Source of the DNA: Lewinella cohaerens DSM 23179
GTDB taxonomy: Bacteria; Bacteroidota; Bacteroidia; Chitinophagales; Saprospiraceae
Reading direction: 5' to 3'
Assembly: GCF_000379805.1 (NCBI RefSeq)
Contig: NZ_KB903540.1
Location: 9,566-73,565, forward strand
DNA length: 64,000 nt
Position 1 is the first letter of the stretch. Each line of letters starts with the position of its first letter. The notes below the pieces were generated by a model. That model had not been told where the DNA came from and made no database searches. It was given only the letters and a program-made list of their open reading frames with translations. Both the position numbers and the translations under genes were made by a program. Of this stretch, positions 26,258 to 34,324 are shown piece after piece.

Positions 26258-28006
26258 TTAATACCTCCAAGACCGAACATCCGCCCCTTGTGGCGCAATC
26301 TTTGGCATGTCTTCCTTTACCCATTTGGGGATAAACATCTGGTGGTAACGCAAACGGCTGATGGCATTTGGCTGGGTAGGGTCGCCATTCCAGCAATGCT
26401 CGGCACGATCGCCGTAATCCACCTCGCCGTCGTAATAGGGAGCGGTCGTTTCTTCGAGGATTTCTTCTGCCAAATAGACGGCATTGTTGAGGTAATAATT
26501 ATCCATGTCGCCACAGTAGATGTGAACTTTACCGGTGAGTTTTGGCCCCAACGTTGCCCAGTCGCGTTTCATGATGTAGGCAAGGTCGTAGTTTTCTTTC
26601 CAGAATTCAGCGACTTCGGGGTTGATCTCGCCAGTGATTTTGTCCCAGATGCGTTGGGGGTAACCATCTTCTCCTACTGGACTGTAAACGGCTTCCCAAA
26701 TATCCCACTGCTGGCCAGAACGGCTATGGGTGCCGAGTACAAGCTCGCGTTGATTCATTTCCCGCAAGGTGCTATGTACATTGCCGAGATAATCGCGGTG
26801 GCCAGGAACCTCTGTCTTCTTGTAATCACTTTGTAGGAAATAAGCGTTTTTGTCTTCATAGATATTGGTCAAACAAAAAGCCCTAAAGTCAATGGGGTCT
26901 GGGCAAGCAGCATAGCAAGTGCCGTAGTCGTCAGGATAGAGGACTTGTGCGGCCAGGGCTTCCCATCCGCCAGTAGATCCGCCGTAGAGGAAGCGTGCCC
27001 AACCTTCGCCAATACCACGAAACTGCTCCTCGATGTAAGGAATCAATTCATTGGTAATGGCATCCCCGTAAGGGCCGAGGTTTTCTGAATTGACAGCGTA
27101 GCTATCGTCATAAAAAGGGTTGGCATGCTGTATTTCGATGGCGATAACCCGGGGGAAGTCATCTCCTGTCCATGATTCATAAAAAGCGTACTGTTCTTGT
27201 TCTACGATGTGGTTGTAACAATCAAGCTGAAAACGTTCGCTGTATTCACAGGGCGTAGAAGTATCAGGAGGTGTAGTGCGCCAACCTCCGAAATCGGATG
27301 GAAAATGCCCGTGCATAATGGCCAGTGGGTATTTCACATCGGGGTGCTCTGCCCAACCCTTGGGGAGCAGTACGTGAGCGCCGAGATACATGTCGCGCCC
27401 CCAAAATTCACTCAGGAGTTCCGAGCGTATTTTGATGTGCTTGATCCATTCGGTGTCCTCGGGTGGGGTGATTTCGGCAATCGCTTGGTCGAAGGTCAGT
27501 TGGTGGGTCTTGCCTGCTGCTATGCTCATTTTTGTGGGTGTACTCAAGAGGTTGCCAGGCGCCCGGTTCCATTGCTGGCCTTCGCCACGATCCATAGGTA
27601 GCTTCACGGTATGGCCATCGCTTCGGGTGAAGGTCTCGTATTTGTGCAGTAATACCTGTACGCGGTAATCACCCTCTTGGATATCTGCCAGGTTGGCCAA
27701 GGGATACCCGGGCGTGTTGGGCGTGAAGGTGAGGGTGCTGCCAGGCTCCCAACCTTCCACGTCCATCCCGAAAGCCAGCTGGGTATCAGGTCCATCAGAA
27801 ATCTGAAAGCGAGGTTCGCCTTCGTCTTCGGTGGAGAGCATCACGAGCAAACGCCCGTCTAGCGCTTGGTCGGCCAACTCCGCGGGGAGGGTCACCTCAA
27901 AGGAGGGCAGGGTAGAGGTGCTTTCCTCGGCAGGGGTAGTCGAGGTACAACTCCAATGGCCGAAGGCCAGGGCGATTAGTAATGTAAACAAGTATGGCTT
28001 TTGCAT
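26258..28006 (-). CDS. Lipoprotein of the putative esterase (alpha/beta hydrolase, PF00756-like) family
   Basis: A 582-residue lipoprotein with lipobox cysteine at about residue 20 (ALAFGHWSC). A beta-sandwich N-terminal domain (about 35-180) precedes an esterase-D-like alpha/beta hydrolase: strand PLAIMHGHFP, nucleophile elbow YGGSTGGWEAL (Ser of GGSTGG), and a late acid/His region (HIYCGDMDNYYLNN, DRAEHCWNGD). The C-terminus ends without a T9SS domain. Related proteins act on acylated polysaccharides or siderophores; the substrate here is unknown. I placed the start at 28006, where the signal begins. Confidence 0.82.
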   Translation of the reverse strand: MQKPYLFTLLIALAFGHWSCTSTTPAEESTSTLPSFEVTLPAELADQALDGRLLVMLSTEDEGEPRFQISDGPDTQLAFGMDVEGWEPGSTLTFTPNTPGYPLANLADIQEGDYRVQVLLHKYETFTRSDGHTVKLPMDRGEGQQWNRAPGNLLSTPTKMSIAAGKTHQLTFDQAIAEITPPEDTEWIKHIKIRSELLSEFWGRDMYLGAHVLLPKGWAEHPDVKYPLAIMHGHFPSDFGGWRTTPPDTSTPCEYSERFQLDCYNHIVEQEQYAFYESWTGDDFPRVIAIEIQHANPFYDDSYAVNSENLGPYGDAITNELIPYIEEQFRGIGEGWARFLYGGSTGGWEALAAQVLYPDDYGTCYAACPDPIDFRAFCLTNIYEDKNAYFLQSDYKKTEVPGHRDYLGNVHSTLREMNQRELVLGTHSRSGQQWDIWEAVYSPVGEDGYPQRIWDKITGEINPEVAEFWKENYDLAYIMKRDWATLGPKLTGKVHIYCGDMDNYYLNNAVYLAEEILEETTAPYYDGEVDYGDRAEHCWNGDPTQPNAISRLRYHQMFIPKWVKEDMPKIAPQGADVRSWRY

Positions 28007-28078
28007 GGCGTTAATTTTGTTCTCTGATGATTTTGGTACTTCCAAGATAGGACAAGAACAGCGTATTCGCGGGTTTTT

Positions 28079-28130
28079 ATCACATAGGTGCATAGAATGT
28101 TTGTGAAAGAAAACGATATGGCTATGTGAT
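28079..28130. repeat. Inverted repeat upstream of the esterase gene
   Basis: ATCACATAG (28079-28087) and CTATGTGAT (28122-28130) form 9-bp arms with a 34-nt spacer. A related segment, TTTTTATCACACAG, recurs at about 28150. It could be an operator or a remnant of a small repeat. Confidence 0.35.
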
Positions 28131-28178
28131 GAAGTTAATCCAGATACCTTTTTATCACACAGTACCTATGTGGTGAAA

Positions 28179-28196
28179 CTACTACTACTACTACTA
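28179..28196 (-). repeat. Six tandem TAG triplets at the FKBP stop codon
   Basis: (CTA)6 on the plus strand gives six consecutive in-frame TAG codons on the coding strand, the first being the FKBP stop at 28194-28196. Confidence 0.9.
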
Positions 28197-28751
28197 CCCC
28201 TTCTCCAGCACTTCCACCTCAAACGCCAAAATTTGATAAGGTGGCACGATCACCCTCCCCTTGCTTGTTTTCAAGCCATCAGCACCATAGCCCAAATGGC
28301 TAGGCACCAGCAATAGCAGCTTTCCTCCTACTTTTATATAAGTAAGCCCCTCATTCCAGGCCGGAATCATATTGCCTACATAAAACGAGAGCGGACGATC
28401 TTGTTCTCTCGAATCAGCGAAGACGGTACCATCTAGCAGATACCCCTTGTAATGTACCTTCAGGTAATCCCCCCAGGAAATAGCTTCGCCACCTCCCTCT
28501 TGCCGGACACCATAAAACAAGCCAGAGTTACTCACCTGCACATCCAGCAGGTTTTCAATCGCGTAGTCTACAATCTCGTTCTGCTCGCGTGCCACCCTGC
28601 TCGTATCTGTACTCAAATAGGCCGACAAACGCAGCAGCAAATCGTCTTCATTTACCAGTACTGGCGGTGGCTCCTGCTCTGCCGCTGGTGGTGGCTGCCC
28701 ACAGCTTACCAGCAGGCCCACCATCAACAGCAAAATCATTATTCTCTTCAT
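28194..28751 (-). CDS. FKBP-type peptidyl-prolyl isomerase lipoprotein
   Basis: A 185-residue lipoprotein (lipobox LLVSCG, Cys about residue 17) with a Pro/Glu-rich linker and a C-terminal FKBP domain: GDYLKVHYKGYLLDGTVFAD, LLLVPSHLGYGADG and the final strand LAFEVEVLEKG. It should catalyse proline isomerisation or act as a periplasmic chaperone. The domain core is complete, although some rotamase-pocket aromatics differ from the consensus. It starts 3 bp after the stop of the gene at 28755-29390, so the two are one operon. Confidence 0.88.
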   Translation of the reverse strand: MKRIMILLLMVGLLVSCGQPPPAAEQEPPPVLVNEDDLLLRLSAYLSTDTSRVAREQNEIVDYAIENLLDVQVSNSGLFYGVRQEGGGEAISWGDYLKVHYKGYLLDGTVFADSREQDRPLSFYVGNMIPAWNEGLTYIKVGGKLLLLVPSHLGYGADGLKTSKGRVIVPPYQILAFEVEVLEKG

Positions 28752-28754
28752 CTG

Positions 28755-29390
28755 TTATTTCTCTATCACTACCAGGCCATTAAGTAGCGCATCGCACTGC
28801 TCACGGTAGCTGTCCATTAAGTTCTGCGCAGTAAAAGTCACGTATTGCACCGTCCCGCTTTCATTAGAGTAATAATAGCCGTAGTACGAAAACTTGATCC
28901 CCTGCATCGTTCCGTCCATTTGCAAATGCAGTACTTTTAAGCCATTCACCATCCGGTATTCTTCCTTGACAATCTTCAAATCTGGCGCTGCAGCCTTGGC
29001 GGTACTCAGCGCAATCCCCCGAAGGGTTTCTAATGGAATTTCCAATTGCTCAGAGATAATCATCCCGTACAAGTCGCCCGACTTCAGGTGCAACTCATAC
29101 TCAGCAGCCGGGTTGCTACCATCCTTCATAAAGGTCCAATCTTTCGGATTCAGATAAAATCCAAAATCATTCTTGCTACTCTTCAATAAAAAACTGGCAC
29201 GCTCCCCTTTCGTAAAAGTCTCAGGATTCATCATTATTTCCTCAGCCTCCATCATCTCCATATCATCATAGGCCCAGGTTCCGTCATCATACAGCGTCAC
29301 CTCGTCTCCGTTTTCGGTAACGGCTTTTATCTGCCCATAACCCAGGGTCAACGAAAACATCAATAGCATTACTAATAACAAATTCTTCAT
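28755..29390 (-). CDS. Secreted hypothetical protein of unknown function
   Basis: A 211-residue protein with signal peptide (MKNLLLVMLLMFSLTLGYGQ). The mature start, KAVTENGDEVTLYDDGTWAY, is a short motif found at the front of many bacteroidotal secreted proteins. The rest (about 70-211) forms an alpha/beta domain that resembles the PsbP-like or DUF1795 fold in its order of strands and in the late segment YYYSNESGTVQYVTFTA. There are no catalytic residues to point to. It is the first gene of an operon with the FKBP gene. Confidence 0.75.
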   Translation of the reverse strand: MKNLLLVMLLMFSLTLGYGQIKAVTENGDEVTLYDDGTWAYDDMEMMEAEEIMMNPETFTKGERASFLLKSSKNDFGFYLNPKDWTFMKDGSNPAAEYELHLKSGDLYGMIISEQLEIPLETLRGIALSTAKAAAPDLKIVKEEYRMVNGLKVLHLQMDGTMQGIKFSYYGYYYSNESGTVQYVTFTAQNLMDSYREQCDALLNGLVVIEK

Positions 29391-29472
29391 CGTCGTTTAG
29401 GTATTTATTTTTTGTAAAAATACAGTAGTTTCTAATTTATCCTACACCAGGCAGCTGGTTCCTAAATGTTTT

Positions 29473-29638
29473 TTGGGCGCATCCCTCTCCCGATTCATCG
29501 GGATCGGGTCGCTCCCTTACAGGGTTCGCTATTCGCTCCGTCCCGACCTAAAACCACCAAGTATGGTGTCTTTAGGTCGGGGCCACTCCCTTCGGTCGTG
29601 CCTTCCAGGCAGCTTGCGCGGGGTATCCTCATACGCAG
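29473..29638. repeat. Structured intergenic element F abutting the YndJ-like gene
   Basis: About 166 bp with a GC-rich, hairpin-dense composition unlike its flanks. TCCCGA-TTCA-TCGGGA (29488-29503) is followed by a strong stem CCCGACCTAAA (29542-29552) / TTTAGGTCGGG (29571-29581) with inner pairing ACC/GGT. It begins GGGCGCATCCCTC and ends near GGGGTATCCTCATACGC, directly beside the stop of the minus-strand gene at 29641. It fills most of the 250-bp gap. Confidence 0.65.
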
Positions 29639-29640
29639 CG

Positions 29641-30534
29641 TTATTCCTCCTTTATGCTTCTTCCCCAAAAAGTCAGCAGCGTAAAGCCCACCGAATTCAG
29701 CACCCCATGCGTGGCATACATCCACGGAATCGTCAGCCACGACCACTGGTGAGCAAATCGCCAACCATATAGCAAGGCCAATAACAAACCACAAAACAGC
29801 GCTAGACTACCCAACCTCAATAGTATTTTACGCCCTACCTGGCGTACATTCCTTGCTTCATGCCACTGCAATGCAGCTATTCCCCAGCCAATCAGTACCA
29901 TCAGTGTTACCGCAGCTACCTCCAGCCAAGCCGGCCCTTGTAGTTGCGTGCTCGTAATCCCCACCGCTACGCCTCCTACACCTACAACCAATCCTTTACT
30001 CAGGGCTGCCTGCAAGCTACTTTTTGGCAACAATGCCGTCATCAATGCCAGTGCAAACCCTGCGTAATGAAAGTGGATCGCCGTTAACAATACAATCAAG
30101 GGATCAAACCCCAGCGGCTGCCATCCCCACCGATCAGCAAAGGCCCAAGCCGCGGCCACCCCAAGGAATAGTACGGCCAGCAACCCAGCCAAGGGCAGTT
30201 CCCGAAATCGTCGTACCGCCCATATTCCTATCCCTGCAACAGTTAGCAACCACAAGCCAGCCAAACTCGCCGCTATCCAGCCTGCTGGCAAACAGAAAGC
30301 TGCAACCAACGTTAACCCTGTAAACGGTAACAAACGAGTAATCATCAACTGTTGAGTAGGCCACTGTTCCGTCAGCAACCCCAAGCCCCAAGGGACAAAC
30401 AACACAGGACCAGCTAACAGTATCCAATACAAATATGCGGGCCCCCATTGCGGTTGTATCGGCAACAATAAGCAGCTACTCACAAACAGGAGTAAGGCTG
30501 CCCAAGGCAAGGGTGAGTATATTCCTTTTAACAT
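29641..30534 (-). CDS. YndJ-like multi-spanning membrane protein
   Basis: A 297-residue integral membrane protein with about nine hydrophobic segments. FDPLIVLLTAIHFHYAGFAL and TIPWMYATHGVLNSVGF match the YndJ family, whose function is unknown. The two His residues in the HFHYAGF segment and the THG segment are conserved-looking polar residues within the membrane. The next gene upstream (30568-31140) encodes a DUF1990 protein. YndJ and DUF1990 domains are found together or fused in other bacteria, which supports both calls. Confidence 0.75.
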   Translation of the reverse strand: MLKGIYSPLPWAALLLFVSSCLLLPIQPQWGPAYLYWILLAGPVLFVPWGLGLLTEQWPTQQLMITRLLPFTGLTLVAAFCLPAGWIAASLAGLWLLTVAGIGIWAVRRFRELPLAGLLAVLFLGVAAAWAFADRWGWQPLGFDPLIVLLTAIHFHYAGFALALMTALLPKSSLQAALSKGLVVGVGGVAVGITSTQLQGPAWLEVAAVTLMVLIGWGIAALQWHEARNVRQVGRKILLRLGSLALFCGLLLALLYGWRFAHQWSWLTIPWMYATHGVLNSVGFTLLTFWGRSIKEE

Positions 30535-30567
30535 GTTAATTAGTTGAAGGCGAGTTACGACTGCCCG

Positions 30568-31140
30568 TTAAGAGCTTGTTTCTACACTTAGTCGCATACT
30601 TTTTGCAGCAGCACGCACAAACCGCTGCTGTTGCCAGCGCAAAAACCAGGGAAATAACCGCGCTCCCCAATAATCTGGCTGACTAAAAGCTTTGAGTACA
30701 AACCAACATTTCCCATCCTCATCACGCTCTACCCCAAAATATTCCTCGCCCCGCCCTACATGGCCAGGTAGCGTCCCATAAGCGAAGCCATAAGTATGGT
30801 CAGTATTGGCTACATACACAATGCGACAGGCATTCTTCCACCAAACACCCAAAATACGGAAGCACACCACCACCACGGCCTTCTCGTCAATAGGTGCCGC
30901 TACAGGAAACACCTTTGCCCAACCGTTATTGAATGGCTGCCATTGGTCAATCGCATCTTTGGCACCTTGCCAGCAAGAAGGACCTTCTCCCAAATAAAAA
31001 CGATTACTGTGCTGCTGGTAATGGGCAGGAAACACTCCCTTGCTAGCCCCTACATCCTTATAAGAAAAAGATTGATAACTGCGATCGGTCAAATAAGCCT
31101 GTAATTGTGTGTCGCTTGGCTGTCGGAGGTGGGCACGCAT
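30568..31140 (-). CDS. DUF1990 domain protein
   Basis: A 190-residue soluble protein with the DUF1990 pattern: FSYKDVGASKG, LGEGPSCWQGAKDAIDQWQP, CRIVYVANTDHTYGFAYGTL, GHVGRGEEYF and a basic aromatic C-terminus (FLRWQQQRFVRAA). The family has a START-like/lipocalin-like fold and no proven function. It lies 33 bp before the YndJ-like gene on the same strand, so they are likely cotranscribed and functionally linked. Confidence 0.82.
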   Translation of the reverse strand: MRAHLRQPSDTQLQAYLTDRSYQSFSYKDVGASKGVFPAHYQQHSNRFYLGEGPSCWQGAKDAIDQWQPFNNGWAKVFPVAAPIDEKAVVVVCFRILGVWWKNACRIVYVANTDHTYGFAYGTLPGHVGRGEEYFGVERDEDGKCWFVLKAFSQPDYWGARLFPWFLRWQQQRFVRAAAKSMRLSVETSS

Positions 31141-31245
31141 AGGGTTAATGCTTAGTTGGAGTATTAAAACGACCTTGTTTTCATTTTGTTTTGAAAAATA
31201 TGAAAAACATTACAGCGAGGATGTAATCATACCAATACAATCTAA

Positions 31246-31480
31246 GGTTGGGGCACATCTTAGAAAAACAATAGCAGAATCAAAAAAAACACCTCGGAAA
31301 GGTGGAACATTGAAAAATCTTAATCTCCAACATTATTGCTCATGTTAGTTCCCTAACTAACATGTCATATTCCGCTGGTCCCCTGACCAGCAATCAGCAT
31401 TAACGCATTTTTACGCTGGTCTGGGGACTATCCCGACCAAGAAGGTCGGGAAGCCTATATAGTTTAAATGTGTCCCAACC
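31246..31480. repeat. Composite inverted-repeat element E with three hairpins
   Basis: Outer imperfect arms at 31246-31260 and 31466-31480 (GGTTGGGGCACATCT; 13 of 15 match) enclose three consecutive hairpins: CATGTTAGTT-CCCT-AACTAACATG (31341-31364), GCTGGTC-CCCT-GACCAGC (31374-31391) and TCCCGACC-AAGAA-GGTCGGGA (31431-31451). The first two share the loop CCCT. It occupies most of the gene-free stretch 31141-31511; I see no reading frame in it. Confidence 0.7.
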
Positions 31481-31511
31481 GTAGAGTGCGACCATACAAA
31501 AAACTCAAAAC

Positions 31512-32390
31512 CTACCGCTTCACCACCTTCCGCACTAAACGTCCACCTTCCGGCAACTCAATCACTACGATATACAGCCCAGCAGGCCAACTACTACTGT
31601 CGACGCTAGAACCATTGAAGATTACAGGCATCACCTGACCATAGCCATTATTTACGGTAACGATGCTTCCCTCTGGCAGCCCCCGTAATTGAAGCATATT
31701 ACTTACCGGATTAGGAAACACTTCTATTTCATCAATTACCGAAATAACATCTGTATTTGTGATTCCGCCTCCACAAAGGTCCGTATCCGTACCTGCGGGG
31801 TAATAAATAACCGCTTCATGTGAAGCATGACAAAGACTTTGAGCTACACCGTTTTCAGCAATAGCCGTCCGGAAAATGGGAAAAATCAAACTGGCACTGG
31901 GCCCCACTCCTTCAATGAAGGTGAGAGGTTCACAAATTTGGTCATCACCAACTTCACGGTCAAAAACGACTTCGCGCAAGCCATCCAATTCGGTTACGCT
32001 CACCACCGTAGCTACATCGCCAGACAGGCCATCACACCAACGAGCACTTAGTTCAATACTCTCACCTACTTCTAGGCTGATATCATACACCAAGTATTCC
32101 TGCGGATTGGTCGTTGTACGAAAATAGATTTCTCCGGCACCGGGGTCTTCCCGCAAGTAGCCAATGAACATATCCGCCTCTAAATTACGTTTGAAAAACA
32201 CTCTATTATAGAGCTGTCCATCAATTTTCTCGAAATTAGCTACCGTCACTTCTGCAGGCACAATACCCTCCACGGTCTCTAATTCCGTGCTAAAAAAAAC
32301 CTCCCCGTTAATTACGACCGGGATATAACCTTGTGCGAAAGAAGAGAATGCAAGGAGTACAAAAGCAAATAGAATAAGGATGCGTTTCAT
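31512..32390 (-). CDS. Secreted T9SS cargo protein, function unknown
   Basis: A 292-residue protein with signal peptide (MKRILILFAFVLLAFSSFA) and a C-terminal T9SS type A sorting domain (IEVFPNPVSNMLQLRG, WPAGLYIVVIEL, LVRKVVKR). The ~190-residue mature region is of a beta-rich type common among bacteroidotal secreted proteins and has four cysteines (for example in CDGLSGDV and LCHASHEAV). No enzymatic motif is apparent. The chosen start, complementary to 32388-32390, matches the signal peptide. A -7-like CAAATTTA (complement TAAATTTG) lies at 32424-32431. Confidence 0.8.
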   Translation of the reverse strand: MKRILILFAFVLLAFSSFAQGYIPVVINGEVFFSTELETVEGIVPAEVTVANFEKIDGQLYNRVFFKRNLEADMFIGYLREDPGAGEIYFRTTTNPQEYLVYDISLEVGESIELSARWCDGLSGDVATVVSVTELDGLREVVFDREVGDDQICEPLTFIEGVGPSASLIFPIFRTAIAENGVAQSLCHASHEAVIYYPAGTDTDLCGGGITNTDVISVIDEIEVFPNPVSNMLQLRGLPEGSIVTVNNGYGQVMPVIFNGSSVDSSSWPAGLYIVVIELPEGGRLVRKVVKR

Positions 32391-32516
32391 ATTTTTGGGA
32401 TTATTATCAATAAAATGAAATGCCAAATTTACGACCAATGCAGACACAAAGTGCGCTTTCCACGTAAATTATCCGACAATCATGCTTCCTTTCTCAATGG
32501 AAATTATAAAAAAAAA

Positions 32517-32524
32517 TAACTTTG
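32517..32524 (+). promoter_or_regulatory. Bacteroidota -7 element for the small gene at 32586
   Basis: TAACTTTG lies 61 nt before the ATG; no clear -33 box. Confidence 0.35.
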
Positions 32525-32585
32525 TTGGCAAAGCTACTAGCACACCTTGTACTACTGGCTTACTAAGCGCTACTAAACACCAATT

Positions 32586-32888
32586 ATGTTTACACCTGCT
32601 CACTTTTTAGTTCGTTGCAAACTCCCTTACACCCCGCCCTATGAGTCGGGTACAGAGCTAGCCACTGCCCAAGCGGTAGCTGTCGATCGTTTATTATTGA
32701 GTGGTGCTATATTACAATATGCTGTCGCTGAAGAAGAAGGCCTCTGGTGGGCTATTCTACCCGCCCAAACCGAATGGCATGCCCGCGAAATGGTAGCAAG
32801 TTTACCTTGGTGCGAAAGAGAGGAACTTAAAATTATTGAGCTTAGTTTCTTCGCATGCAACGAAACCCAAGGGTTTTCGCTCAACTAG
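32586..32888 (+). CDS. Small hypothetical protein, possible dimeric alpha-beta barrel
   Basis: A 100-residue protein. The strand-helix-strand order (FLVRCKLPYTPP, a helix with LATAQAVAVDRLLLSGAILQ, YAVAEEEGLWWAILPA, then AREMVASLPW) resembles muconolactone-isomerase or YciI-like ferredoxin folds of about 100 residues. It carries no catalytic signature. The coding bias and the upstream -7 motif suggest that it is real. It stands alone. Confidence 0.6.
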   Translation: MFTPAHFLVRCKLPYTPPYESGTELATAQAVAVDRLLLSGAILQYAVAEEEGLWWAILPAQTEWHAREMVASLPWCEREELKIIELSFFACNETQGFSLN

Positions 32889-32927
32889 GCCCACGTTTTT
32901 GCGCCAACATTATTGGCATTTATACTA

Positions 32928-33092
32928 AGGGGGCGACGAATAATAAGTTCCCCATTTCAGGCTAGATATTTGGGTACTGAACGAGGCGCGAAGACTGCGC
33001 ATAGCCTAAGCTACGCAAAGGATGAGTAAGTAACGAAGTTCAGCGACCAAAGATCAGTATTAAAGGGAGGAAGTTATTATTCGCCGCCCCCT
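32928..33092. repeat. MITE-like inverted-repeat element C (165 bp)
   Basis: 19-bp terminal inverted repeats (32928-32946, AGGGGGCGACGAATAATAA; 33074-33092) match at 18 of 19 positions. Inner arms, TTTGGGTACTGAAC near 32970 and GTTCAGCGACCAAA near 33038, continue the stem. The centre has CATAGCCTAAGCTA (33000-33013), which recurs in element D at 43077-43090. It fills the gene-free stretch 32889-33282 together with about 190 bp that holds the next gene's promoter. Confidence 0.75.
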
Positions 33093-33254
33093 AAAGCAAT
33101 AGCAAAACACTTTCCCTTCATCTACGTACAATACACTTAATAGCGGTCGCTACCAAGCATCACTATACGCTACTCCCCAACAAACGCAACGTGGCTAAAT
33201 AGCCTACGCTTGTGAAAAAAACACATTTTTCCCGTAGAGATGCGTCGTTTTACC

Positions 33255-33262
33255 TACATTTG
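33255..33262 (+). promoter_or_regulatory. Bacteroidota -7 element of the DUF6427 gene
   Basis: TACATTTG, 20 nt before the GTG start at 33283, which supports that start. Confidence 0.45.
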
Positions 33263-33282
33263 AACTTCACAATATAGCGAGC

Positions 33283-34272
33283 GTGTTAAGTATTTTTCGA
33301 ACCAATCAGCTTTTAGCTGGTATTGTAATTTTAGGGTACGCCCTTTTTCTGCACTTGGCCGATTTTTGGCAAAGTACGGTACCGCTTACTCCTATGCCTG
33401 GCTTAGGCAACACCTGGGTAACTCCCTGGCTAGACGCTTCCCCTAACCTTAGCTTAGGAGTAGTCGTTGCCTTGCTTTTTCTTCAAGCAGTATTTGCCAA
33501 CGCCATTATTTTCGCACATCGTATCAGTAGTCCCGTCAACCTATTTCCTGGCGTATTTGTCGTCCTGATAGGGTCTTTATTACCGGATTTTCATACTTAT
33601 TCCGGCTATCTCGTAGCCAATGTATTTCTGCTCTTATCTCTACGTTCTTACCTCAAGGCCTTCAGGGTCAATGCTGCTGCTGATCACATCTTCAATGCTG
33701 GGTTTTGGATAGGAATAGCGGCATTGTTTGTTCCTGCTTACCTCATATTCTTACTGGCATACAGCGCTATGCTACCCATTTTAAAATCAGGAAAATTCAG
33801 AGACCAATTGATCATAACCATTGGTGCTATCGTGCCACTATACCTTGTCGGAATTGGGTATTACTGGTTTGATATGATGCCCATTTTCTGGGAACAGCAA
33901 TGGTCTTCTGCTTTTTCATGGCCACAAACAATAACATGGTCTGAAATCCCAATTTTCGCGAATATCACAATGGCCGCATTGTTGCTGATTATACTCACCA
34001 GTCGCCGAACTTATCTGGCAAAGACCAAAATGGAAGTCCAAATAAAGATCGATATCCTTTATTGGATGCTGCTCGGAGCGGGTTTATCCATTTGGTGGTT
34101 CATGCCTTGGAATATGCAACAGTGGCAGACCCTCGTACCTATCGCAGGTATTTTACTAAGCTTCAATTTCACCAAAGCACGATCACAAACAGCTGAGGCA
34201 TGGCACCTAGTATTGCTAATTGTTCTTTTTTATCTGAATTTTGCTCCCGTGCTTAAGCTACCTATATGGTAG
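33283..34272 (+). CDS. DUF6427 family integral membrane protein
   Basis: A 329-residue protein with nine to ten hydrophobic segments, beginning (GTG) MLSIFRTNQLLAGIVILGYA, the typical start of DUF6427, a Bacteroidota-restricted membrane family. Other family-like parts are NVFLLLSLRSYLKAFRVN and FNAGFWIGIAALF. It is of unknown function and often lies beside genes for polysaccharide or nucleotide enzymes; here purQ follows by 52 bp. The GTG start is supported by the -7 motif close by and by the lack of an ATG upstream. Confidence 0.8.
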   Translation: MLSIFRTNQLLAGIVILGYALFLHLADFWQSTVPLTPMPGLGNTWVTPWLDASPNLSLGVVVALLFLQAVFANAIIFAHRISSPVNLFPGVFVVLIGSLLPDFHTYSGYLVANVFLLLSLRSYLKAFRVNAAADHIFNAGFWIGIAALFVPAYLIFLLAYSAMLPILKSGKFRDQLIITIGAIVPLYLVGIGYYWFDMMPIFWEQQWSSAFSWPQTITWSEIPIFANITMAALLLIILTSRRTYLAKTKMEVQIKIDILYWMLLGAGLSIWWFMPWNMQQWQTLVPIAGILLSFNFTKARSQTAEAWHLVLLIVLFYLNFAPVLKLPIW

Positions 34273-34280
34273 ATTTTGCC

Positions 34281-34288
34281 TACTTTTG
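34281..34288 (+). promoter_or_regulatory. Bacteroidota -7 element of purQ
   Basis: TACTTTTG, 36 nt before the purQ ATG, just past the DUF6427 stop. It implies separate transcription of purQ. Confidence 0.5.
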
Positions 34289-34324
34289 CGGCTTATTCAA
34301 TTCACGTACTAGATTGCAAGTATT

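Noticed and set aside
31341-31451. Successive hairpins considered as a CRISPR-like array or riboswitch
   Set aside because: Stems differ in sequence, there are no equal spacers, and no gene follows in a position suited to a leader on the plus strand.
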